NCBI GenBank assembly: GCA_013298675.1
Contig: JAAFIJ010000172.1
Location: 1-6,110 of the forward strand
DNA length: 6,110 nt
Direction: 5' to 3'
Origin: Rhodobacterales bacterium
GTDB taxonomy: Bacteria > Pseudomonadota > Alphaproteobacteria > Rhodobacterales > Rhodobacteraceae
The translations under genes were made by a program, and so were the position numbers. This document shows positions 1-5,708 of the stretch, one piece after another. The notes beneath the pieces were generated by a model. That model did not search any database. It was given only the letters and a program-made list of their open reading frames with translations, and had not been told where the DNA came from. Positions within the stretch are counted from its first letter, which is position 1. The number at the start of each line of letters is the position of its first letter.

Positions 1-321
1 TCGATGGCGGCCTTCGGCTGCGTCAATCGCGGCCTGAACCTCGGTTTGCACGGGGGGGATGCTTGTCGCGTCCCCGACGATTTCCATCCGCCCAGCAAAA
101 TCATCGACAAAGGTATCCAAGGGCAGAACCGAAAGAATCGCCTCCATCGCCTGTGCCGCCGACAGGTTTTCCATCCGCAACAACTGCCCCGTCACCGTTG
201 CGCGCGCCACGCTGTCCGAGGGAAAGTTGGTATCCGCTACGATTACCACATCCCCATGACCCATCGCGCGCAAGCATCCCAATACTTCGGTATTCAGGCG
301 ATGATCTATCCCTTTAAGCAT
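1..321 (-). CDS. fucU: RbsD/FucU family sugar mutarotase, copy 1 (C-terminus cut by window edge)
   Basis: This gene encodes a cytoplasmic enzyme expected to interconvert alpha and beta anomers of a monosaccharide (L-fucose in FucU, ribose in RbsD). The 107 visible residues begin MLKGIDHRL and contain the family signature MGHGD at residues 20-24, whose His22 matches the catalytic histidine of E. coli FucU by position. VADTNFP follows at 28-34 and LPLDTFVDD at 66-74. E. coli FucU is 140 residues, so about a quarter is missing at the left edge, including the C-terminal RFAFY-type segment. The ATG is preceded by AGAGGA at good spacing and lies 19 nt after the ATPase stop, so the two are probably cotranscribed. 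It aligns without gaps to the mutarotase at the other end of the window, about 43% identical by hand count. Family assignment is firm. The sugar is inferred, and L-fucose is only the leading candidate. Confidence 0.88.
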   Translation of the reverse strand, partial: MLKGIDHRLNTEVLGCLRAMGHGDVVIVADTNFPSDSVARATVTGQLLRMENLSAAQAMEAILSVLPLDTFVDDFAGRMEIVGDATSIPPVQTEVQAAIDAAEGRHR

Positions 322-340
322 GCTTTCCTCTTTTGCTGAT

Positions 341-1402
341 TCACAGACGTTGTCCGGTACCCTTGTCAAAAAGATGCGATGAGGCCGCATCCGGTGCAAG
401 TGTGATCGCAGATCCGGGCGTTAGGGTCACCCGATTTCGAAAGGCCGCGACAAGGTCAAGTCCGTTGTGGCGCACCATGACGTGGGTTTCAGATCCCGTC
501 GGTTCGATCACCGCAACAACACCTGTCAGGCCCGCAGGCGAAGTCGCCTCGACCAATTGCAGATGCTCGGGGCGAATACCATAAATGACCTTCTGCCCTT
601 CTTCTGCCTGCGCGCCGACCGGAACCGGCAGCCGTGCACCACCAACATCGACCATACCTTGTGCGATTTCACCCGGGATCAAGTTCATCGACGGGCTGCC
701 GATAAAGCTTGCAACAAAGACATTCGCCGGACGGTCATACAGTTCGAGCGGCGCGCCAACCTGTTCTATCCGCCCGCCTTGCATGACAACGATCTTGTCG
801 GCCATGGTCATCGCCTCTATCTGATCATGGGTCACATAGACGGTTGTTGTCTTAAGTCTTTGGTGTAACTCTTTGATTTCGGTTCTCATTTGCACGCGAA
901 GCTTTGCGTCGAGGTTCGATAGTGGTTCGTCAAACAAGAATACCTGCGGATCGCGTACGATGGCGCGGCCCATAGCGACGCGCTGCCGTTGACCGCCCGA
1001 CAGCGCGCGGGGAAAGCGGTCGAGATAGGGGGTCAGGCCAAGGATACCCGCCGCATGTTCCACTTTGGCGCGGACCGCGGCTTTGTCCATGCCGCGCATT
1101 TTCAAAGCAAACCCCATATTCGCAGCCACGGTTTTGTGCGGGTAAAGTGCATAATTCTGAAACACCATCGCGATGTCTCGCTCTGATGGCGGCAAGTTGT
1201 TAACCCGCCGTTCGCCGATCATCACATCGCCACCCGACACCTCTTCCAACCCGGCAATCATCCTGAGCAAGGTGGATTTTCCACAGCCCGACGGTCCCAC
1301 CAGCACAACGAACTCCCCATCGGGGATATCCAGATCAAGTCCGTGAATGACCTGCAGTCCACCATAGGACTTTTGTAGTGCACGGATCGTTACGTCGGCC
1401 AA
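341..1402 (-). CDS. CUT1-type sugar ABC transporter ATP-binding protein (MalK/UgpC/MsmX-like)
   Basis: This is the ATPase subunit of a carbohydrate importer, acting as a dimer on the cytoplasmic face. From the chosen start it is 353 residues, normal for the family. It shows Walker A GPSGCGKST (36-44), Q-loop Q82 in VFQNYALYPH, signature LSGGQ (134-138), Walker B VFLFDEP (154-160), D-loop SNLD (162-165) and H-loop His192. A C-terminal regulatory TOBE region of about 110 residues includes YGIRPEH (274-280). The start is taken as TTG at 1402: GAGGAG sits 8 nt upstream, and the protein then begins M-ADVTIRAL, as typical homologues do. The reading frame stays open to an ATG at 1594, but those 64 extra residues look unlike any ATPase N-terminus. 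The gene heads a minus-strand unit with the mutarotase, divergent from the binding protein and permeases it should serve. ATPases of this family can serve several permeases, so its partner is inferred from position. Confidence 0.95.
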   Translation of the reverse strand: MADVTIRALQKSYGGLQVIHGLDLDIPDGEFVVLVGPSGCGKSTLLRMIAGLEEVSGGDVMIGERRVNNLPPSERDIAMVFQNYALYPHKTVAANMGFALKMRGMDKAAVRAKVEHAAGILGLTPYLDRFPRALSGGQRQRVAMGRAIVRDPQVFLFDEPLSNLDAKLRVQMRTEIKELHQRLKTTTVYVTHDQIEAMTMADKIVVMQGGRIEQVGAPLELYDRPANVFVASFIGSPSMNLIPGEIAQGMVDVGGARLPVPVGAQAEEGQKVIYGIRPEHLQLVEATSPAGLTGVVAVIEPTGSETHVMVRHNGLDLVAAFRNRVTLTPGSAITLAPDAASSHLFDKGTGQRL

Positions 1403-1410
1403 ATGCGTGT

Positions 1411-1416
1411 CTCCTC
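1411..1416 (-). promoter_or_regulatory. Ribosome binding site that sets the ATPase TTG start
   Basis: Read on the minus strand this is GAGGAG, 8 nt before the TTG at 1402. No ATG in this frame has a comparable site, and the nearest upstream ATG (1534) would add sequence unrelated to the ATPase fold. It therefore decides the start. Confidence 0.75.
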
Positions 1417-1441
1417 GGGTGTTTTCAAATTTGCGGAACTT

Positions 1442-1465
1442 GTCAACTTTGTAAGATCCGTCAAC
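1442..1465. repeat. Two direct GTCAAC repeats, 18 bp apart
   Basis: GTCAAC occurs at 1442-1447 and again at 1460-1465 (GTTGAC on the minus strand), in the leader just upstream of the ATPase. The 18-bp period is close to two helical turns, so a tandem binding site is conceivable. It is equally a pair of TTGAC-type -35 elements. A six-base repeat can arise by chance. Confidence 0.3.
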
Positions 1466-1527
1466 ATAGCCGGTCTGGTGAATTTTTCTAACCCACAGCG
1501 TGGCAGTCTGTCTACCTACTGACCATA

Positions 1528-1539
1528 CTAACATGTTAG
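1528..1539. promoter_or_regulatory. Perfect 12-bp palindrome, candidate operator
   Basis: CTAACATGTTAG reads identically on both strands, and symmetry resumes for two more bases on each side after one mismatch. It lies in the divergent intergenic region, 4 bp upstream of a TTGACA box, where one dimeric repressor or activator could control both arms. The shape suits a GntR-, LacI- or similar dimeric regulator, but I cannot name the family and no regulator gene is in the window. Confidence 0.5.
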
Positions 1540-1744
1540 AATCTTGACACAGGCCCGCCTCCTTGCGAAGCTGCCCTAAGGGAAGTCGTGTCACCGGGGC
1601 GGGGGAGGCCCAATCACAGCATTTGCCAGACTGAAAATTGACCGCTGTCCAATCAGGTTTGGGCAGACCACATGCGGCAACTTAACCGAATAGAAACAAA
1701 CACAAAGCCCAAGGCGGGAAATCCGACCCGGGCATGTTCCAAAA

Positions 1745-1752
1745 GGGAGGAG
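1745..1752 (+). promoter_or_regulatory. Ribosome binding site that sets the binding-protein TTG start
   Basis: GGGAGGAG is a near-perfect Shine-Dalgarno sequence ending 5 nt before the TTG at 1758. The upstream ATG at 1734 would place this site inside the coding region and has no good site of its own, so TTG is preferred. Confidence 0.78.
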
Positions 1753-1757
1753 CTACT

Positions 1758-3392
1758 TTGAAGGTTGATCTATATGAGGCCATTTCTAGGGCCAAACTGA
1801 ATCGTCGCACTATGCTGCGCGGTACGGCGGCACTTGGTGCCGTGGTTGCAATGCCAAAGGTCATGGGCTTCGGCCCTGCCATGGCGCAAGACTCGGTGCG
1901 TGCGCAAATTCTGGCGATCCCGGGCGTGGGAGCAGGAAGCCCCACCGATGCTGATTGGCAAAAAGTCGGTGAGCTGTGCTTGGAGGCCACCAAGGCTAAC
2001 GTTGCGGCAGGAGAGTTTGCCGGGGTGGAACTAACGTTCCTGGGCTTGAACAACCAAAACCTGCACAACTTGCTGTTCCGTGGCTTCCTCAAGCCATGGG
2101 AGGCCTATACCGGTGCAAAGATCAACTGGATCGACCTTGCACAGGCAGACTACAACCCGCGCTTGCAGCAAGCGATTGCAACGGGAACGGTCGATTTTGA
2201 CATCATCGAAATGGGCGCCCCGTTTGAAGGCGATACTGCGGGCAAAGGCCTGCTGGATGAGATGCCAGACTGGGTCAAGACCCAAATCGACATGGATGAC
2301 TATGTGAACTACCTGAAGGCACCTGTCGGCACATGGGGCGGCAAAACCTACCGCGTCACCATCGACGGCGATTGCCACACTTTCTCCTACCGCAAAGACT
2401 ATTTCGGCGAAGGCGCAATTGGCGGGGCCGAGGTTCCGAAAACTTGGCAGCAAATCAACGCCGTCTCCAAAGACCTTGTCGGCAAGACCGATCCACTGAC
2501 TGGTTTGCCTGCGTTCGGGTATCTTGACCCGCTGAAAGGTTGGGGTGGCTTTGGTTTCTACTTCCTTGAAAACCGCGCCGCGGCCTATGCCAAGCATCCG
2601 GGTGATCCGGCTTGGTTGTTTGACGCCGACACGATGAAGCCACGGGTGAACAACCCAGCTTGGGTTCAGGCCATTCAGGACGTGATGGACCTGATCGCCA
2701 CCCCCGGTGCCTATCCAGCCGATCAGATCAACGCCGACCCCGGCACCACAGCGTTCAGCCAGTTCCTTGCCGGAACCGGGTCGATGCTGACATGGTGGGG
2801 CGATGTGGGATCAAGCGCGCGCACCTCTGACAGCTCTGTCGTCGGCGACGTGGTTGGCTTTGGCATCAACCCCGGTTCGGACAAGGTTTACAACAGCATG
2901 TCCGGCGCTTGGGAAGAGACGTATAACGAGTCGCCAAACATGGCCTATCTGGGCTGGGGCGTATACGTCACAAACCGCGTGTCGGGCGATGAGACCAAGC
3001 GCAAAGCGGCATGGTCGGCAGCAGCCCATCTGGGCGGCAGAGACATCTCACTTTGGACCGCTGCCTATCCGTCAGGTTTCCAGCCATATCGCAACTCACA
3101 CTTCCAATTCGAAGAGTGGGAAGCTGCGGGCTATGATCGGGCCTTTGTCGAAGATTACCTAGGCTCCAACGCTGACAGCTACAACCATCCGAACGCGGCC
3201 ATTGAACCGCGCATCCCCGGCATCTTCCAATACTACTCAGTGGCCGAGGATGAATTGGCCAAAGGCTATGCAGGCACCTACAAATCGGCTCAAGAAACCG
3301 CCGATGCCATTGCCGCCGCTTGGGAGAAGATCACTGACCAGATCGGCCGCGAAAGCCAAATCGCGCTCTATAAGGCCAGCTTGGGCATGTGA
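1758..3392 (+). CDS. Tat-exported sugar ABC transporter solute-binding protein (family 1, UgpB/MalE-like)
   Basis: This periplasmic receptor should bind the sugar and deliver it to the two permeases encoded downstream. From the TTG start it is 544 residues, clearly longer than the 400-450 usual for family 1 binding proteins. The N-terminus carries a twin-arginine signal: NRRTML at 15-20, a hydrophobic stretch to about 33, and a likely cleavage site after AMA at 41-43. Family 1 features follow: YNPRLQQAIATGTVDFDII (132-150), YRKDYFGEG then VPKTWQQI (211-233), and a region with many aromatic residues including GWGGFGFYF (261-269) and TWWGD (345-349), as expected for stacking against sugar rings. 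No frameshift is seen. It heads the plus-strand unit, divergent from the ATPase, and is followed by hairpins that could raise its mRNA level over the permeases. General role is secure. The ligand is not, although the neighbouring mutarotases suggest a free monosaccharide. Confidence 0.92.
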   Translation: MKVDLYEAISRAKLNRRTMLRGTAALGAVVAMPKVMGFGPAMAQDSVRAQILAIPGVGAGSPTDADWQKVGELCLEATKANVAAGEFAGVELTFLGLNNQNLHNLLFRGFLKPWEAYTGAKINWIDLAQADYNPRLQQAIATGTVDFDIIEMGAPFEGDTAGKGLLDEMPDWVKTQIDMDDYVNYLKAPVGTWGGKTYRVTIDGDCHTFSYRKDYFGEGAIGGAEVPKTWQQINAVSKDLVGKTDPLTGLPAFGYLDPLKGWGGFGFYFLENRAAAYAKHPGDPAWLFDADTMKPRVNNPAWVQAIQDVMDLIATPGAYPADQINADPGTTAFSQFLAGTGSMLTWWGDVGSSARTSDSSVVGDVVGFGINPGSDKVYNSMSGAWEETYNESPNMAYLGWGVYVTNRVSGDETKRKAAWSAAAHLGGRDISLWTAAYPSGFQPYRNSHFQFEEWEAAGYDRAFVEDYLGSNADSYNHPNAAIEPRIPGIFQYYSVAEDELAKGYAGTYKSAQETADAIAAAWEKITDQIGRESQIALYKASLGM

Positions 3393-3399
3393 CGCAAAC

Positions 3400-3424
3400 C
3401 GGGTGCGTGAGGACCACGCACCCG
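3400..3424 (+). terminator. GC-rich 10-bp hairpin just after the binding-protein stop codon
   Basis: CGGGTGCGTG (3400-3409) pairs perfectly with CACGCACCCG (3415-3424) around a 5-nt loop, starting 8 nt after the stop codon. No T-run follows, so it is not a classical Rho-independent terminator. It fits a partial terminator or an mRNA 3'-end protector, like the stem-loops that keep malE-type transcripts more abundant than those for the permeases. That function is inferred. Confidence 0.6.
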
Positions 3425-3482
3425 ACATTCGCTGCGCGGCCTCTATCAGACTTGATATAGGCACCTCGGCAAAAAAACAGAT

Positions 3483-3556
3483 GCCTCCGGCGGGGATATT
3501 TAAGAACAGATGAAGGCAACCTCATTCATCTGTTCTTAAATATCCCCGCCGGAGGC
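3483..3556. repeat. Perfect 32-bp inverted repeat with 10-nt loop (intergenic palindromic element)
   Basis: Positions 3483-3514 are the exact reverse complement of 3525-3556, separated by GGCAACCTCA. The base of the stem is GC-rich (GCCTCCGGCGGGG) and the tip is AT-rich (ATATTTAAGAACAGATGAA). On the plus strand no T-run follows. On the minus strand a run of seven Ts (3477 to 3471) lies 5 nt past the stem, but no minus-strand gene ends here. I recall the GCCTCCGGCGGGG-plus-TATTT motif as a frequent intergenic sequence in Rhodobacteraceae genomes, from memory and unverified. Here two copies stand head to head. It may act as a terminator, an mRNA stabiliser or a REP-like mobile repeat. Confidence 0.8.
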
Positions 3557-3624
3557 TCCTTACGCGCGGTCCAACGAGTCACGTGTCATTTGGCCGCGCA
3601 CAAATTTTTGAGCATGCTATATCC

Positions 3625-4770
3625 ATGCGCGCGGCATCACTTGTAGGAAAGGCGGGCCTCCGCTTGAGCAATTCTGGCGATCTTCTTCACGTGGTCACGA
3701 ATGACAATATTTCTTCGGGCAGGCAGGGGTTCGGCCGCGCCATTATCTGGGGGTCCGCCCTTTTGATGCTGTCGGTTGGTCTGTCGCAACTGGTGCAGGT
3801 CATAGGCTGGGGCGCATTCGGGTTTCAAAACTGGCGACCGACGCTTTATGCTTATGTGCTTTGGGCGGTATGCCTGTGTTGGGGGCAGGTTTTGTTGCAC
3901 GGCGAACATGGCAAGCGCACGCTCTTTGTGCTGCCAGCGGCACTTTTTGTCATCTCTCTGACAGTGTTTCCCCTGCTGTTTGGTCTGGTCATCGCCTTTT
4001 CCGACTGGAACCTCTCTAGCCCCACGGGGCGGCAATTCAACGGTTTGAACAATGTGCGCCAAATGTGGGCGGACCCGTTTTTCTGGAACGCCATGGGCAA
4101 TATGGTGTGGTATGTGCTGGCGATCATCGTTGAATATGCCGTGGCCTTTGGCCTTGCCCTTGCGTTGAACGCGGATATCCGGGCCCGCAAATTTTTTCGA
4201 GTGGCGTTTTTGCTGCCATTGATGCTGTCGCCCGTTGCGGTCAGTTGGATGATCGGCAAGTCGATGCTAGAGGCGCGGTTTGGCCCCCTCGCCCGGTTGG
4301 GCCGCGCGTTGGGATGGGATGATCCGTCGTTCTTTGGCAGCCCTTGGATCGCCAAAGCCACGATCATGTTGATGGACGCCTGGACCTTTATCCCCTTTAT
4401 GATGATTATGATTTTGGCCGGGCTGCAGGCCATTCCCAAAGAGCTGCATGAGGCGGCAAAGGTCGACGGCGCAAATGGTTGGCGTGCCTTTTGGGAAGTG
4501 ACCTTTCCAATGATGCTGCCCGTCTCTATCACCGCAATTTTGATCCGCATCATCTTTAAGTTAAAACTCGCCGATATCGTCATCGCTGTCACATCTGGTG
4601 GGCCGGGAGGGGCCACTGATACCGTCACCTCATTCATCTTCCGCGAGTACCGCGATCGGTCCAACGTCGGATACGGCACCCTGCTCGCCATGGTCTATCT
4701 GGTGGTGATTGTCATCGCGATGACCCTGTTGATGAAGCTTGCTGACAGGATGACGAGGCCCCGGACATGA
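3625..4770 (+). CDS. CUT1 sugar ABC transporter permease, MalF/UgpA-like, with N-terminal membrane extension
   Basis: This is one of two inner-membrane channel subunits. From ATG 3625 it is 381 residues, against about 290-320 for most CUT1 permeases of this type. The core has six membrane segments at roughly 99-125, 154-181, 190-211, 242-267, 294-313 and 350-372. The EAA loop that docks on the ATPase is at 276-295 (EAAKVDGANGWRAFWEVTFP, invariant Gly283). Two extra hydrophobic segments precede the core at about 37-65 and 73-91, giving about eight in all, as in E. coli MalF. The start is uncertain. The frame is open from GTG 3583; ATG 3625 has only a weak ribosome site; TTG 3664 has AGGAAAGG 11 nt upstream and would match the TTG usage of the neighbouring genes. 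All these starts keep every membrane segment. The stop overlaps the next start (ATGA), indicating translational coupling. Confidence 0.92.
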   Translation: MRAASLVGKAGLRLSNSGDLLHVVTNDNISSGRQGFGRAIIWGSALLMLSVGLSQLVQVIGWGAFGFQNWRPTLYAYVLWAVCLCWGQVLLHGEHGKRTLFVLPAALFVISLTVFPLLFGLVIAFSDWNLSSPTGRQFNGLNNVRQMWADPFFWNAMGNMVWYVLAIIVEYAVAFGLALALNADIRARKFFRVAFLLPLMLSPVAVSWMIGKSMLEARFGPLARLGRALGWDDPSFFGSPWIAKATIMLMDAWTFIPFMMIMILAGLQAIPKELHEAAKVDGANGWRAFWEVTFPMMLPVSITAILIRIIFKLKLADIVIAVTSGGPGGATDTVTSFIFREYRDRSNVGYGTLLAMVYLVVIVIAMTLLMKLADRMTRPRT

Positions 4771-5699
4771 AGACCCAAAACATAAGCGCGCAGATTTTTC
4801 ATGACAGCCCAAGCGACCTTGGCCATCGGGCCAAGTGGTGGACGGGCCGCATCGCCGTCTATGGCGTGTTGCTAATCTGGGCGTTGGTCTGCTTGTTCCC
4901 GATCTATTGGACCTTGACCACCAGTTTCAAAATGGCCCCCGATGTGATGAAGGGCCATATGATCCCTTGGGTCGATTTCACCCCAAAATGGCTGGGCTGG
5001 AAGTCGTTAGGCCTGTCGCCAGACACGCTGGGCGATGACAACACCGTGCGGGCAGAGTTCGTCAAACGCTTTACCAATTCAGCCATAGTGTCGGTCGTCT
5101 CGTCGATCTTGGCGGTTATTCTGGGGTCGCTGGCAGCATATGGACTTAGCCGGTTCAGCTATAAATTTGCTTGGATGCGCAACGGCGATATCTCATTCTT
5201 TTTCCTTAGCCAGTTGATCCTGCCGCCGGTGGTTTTGGCTTTGCCGATGTTGGTGTTGTACAAAGAACTGGCGTTATTGGACACCCGCATCGGATTGATA
5301 TTGCTCTACACCCTGTCGGTGTTGCCGATCGTGATCTGGATCATGCGCGATCAGTTTTCTTCTATCCCGACAGAGGTCGAAGAAGCCGCCCTCGTTGATG
5401 GTCTGTCAATCTGGGGTGCGTTTATCACCATCATCGTCCCCATTGCCCTGCCCGGAATGGTCGCGGCCTTTATCTTGTCATTGGTGCTGACATGGAACGA
5501 ATACTTCTTTGCAGCCCTGCTGACATCAACCCATGCCAACACTCTGCCGGTCATGGTCGCAAGCCAAACCGGTAGCCAAGGGATCAGCTGGTGGTCCATG
5601 GCAGCCCTCGCTTGGGCCGCAATCGTCCCGTTGATCATCATTGGCGTCGTGCTTGAGAGGTACATCATCAAAGGCATGGCCGCAGGCGCGGTCAAGTAA
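4767..5699 (+). CDS. CUT1 sugar ABC transporter permease, MalG/UgpE-like
   Basis: This is the second inner-membrane channel subunit, 310 residues, slightly above the usual 270-290. Predicted membrane segments lie near 28-50, 107-127, 142-164, 175-192, 219-240 and 275-296. The EAA loop is at 206-225 (EAALVDGLSIWGAFITIIVP, with the conserved Gly212). LTWNEYFFAALL (241-252) and the C-terminal GMAAGAVK are typical of MalG-type subunits. The longer loop after the first segment (about 55-100) accounts for the extra length. The ATG overlaps the upstream permease stop by 4 nt, and GAGG sits 9 nt before it, so the pair should be made in equal amounts. It should pair with the MalF-like subunit and the divergently encoded ATPase. 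Confidence 0.95.
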   Translation: MKTQNISAQIFHDSPSDLGHRAKWWTGRIAVYGVLLIWALVCLFPIYWTLTTSFKMAPDVMKGHMIPWVDFTPKWLGWKSLGLSPDTLGDDNTVRAEFVKRFTNSAIVSVVSSILAVILGSLAAYGLSRFSYKFAWMRNGDISFFFLSQLILPPVVLALPMLVLYKELALLDTRIGLILLYTLSVLPIVIWIMRDQFSSIPTEVEEAALVDGLSIWGAFITIIVPIALPGMVAAFILSLVLTWNEYFFAALLTSTHANTLPVMVASQTGSQGISWWSMAALAWAAIVPLIIIGVVLERYIIKGMAAGAVK

Positions 5700-5708
5700 G
5701 GGGGGCAA

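Larger units (their letters stand above)
1403..1757. promoter_or_regulatory. Divergent promoter/control region between the two transporter arms
   Basis: About 355 bp separate the two TTG starts and hold no gene I can support. Both transcription units must be promoted from here. A perfect TTGACA box lies at 1544-1549 on the plus strand, but no good -10 box follows at 16-18 nt. On the minus strand, TTGAC-type boxes occur within 1441-1465, again without clear -10 partners, so I do not fix a promoter. The 12-bp palindrome at 1528-1539 is the best operator candidate. The sequence CCAATCA occurs twice (1610-1616 and 1649-1655), which may be chance. The stretch 1560-1733 shows nothing else convincing. 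Confidence 0.6.

Noticed and set aside
316..325. Palindrome AAGCATGCTT at the start of the first mutarotase
   Set aside because: It overlaps the start codon and first codons and is short enough to be chance.
4..339. 111-residue open frame on the plus strand at the left edge
   Set aside because: It is antisense to the FucU-like gene, which carries the MGHGD motif and a proper ribosome site.
1403..1594. Extension of the ATPase reading frame up to an ATG at 1594
   Set aside because: The 64 added residues do not resemble an ATPase N-terminus, cover the palindrome and likely promoters, and have no ribosome site, whereas GAGGAG fits the TTG at 1402.
1734..1757. ATG at 1734 as the binding-protein start
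   Set aside because: It would put the GGGAGGAG ribosome site inside the coding region, and it has no good site of its own.
2031..2597. 188-residue open frame on the minus strand
   Set aside because: It is antisense to the binding-protein gene and has no domain signal of its own.
3471..3556. Minus-strand Rho-independent terminator formed by the inverted repeat and the T-run at 3477-3471
   Set aside because: The T-run is 5 nt from the stem and no minus-strand gene precedes it, so I kept it only as a remark on the repeat.
3852..4691. 279-residue open frame on the minus strand
   Set aside because: It lies wholly opposite the MalF-like permease, whose membrane segments and EAA loop are clear. 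The antisense translation has no recognisable features.
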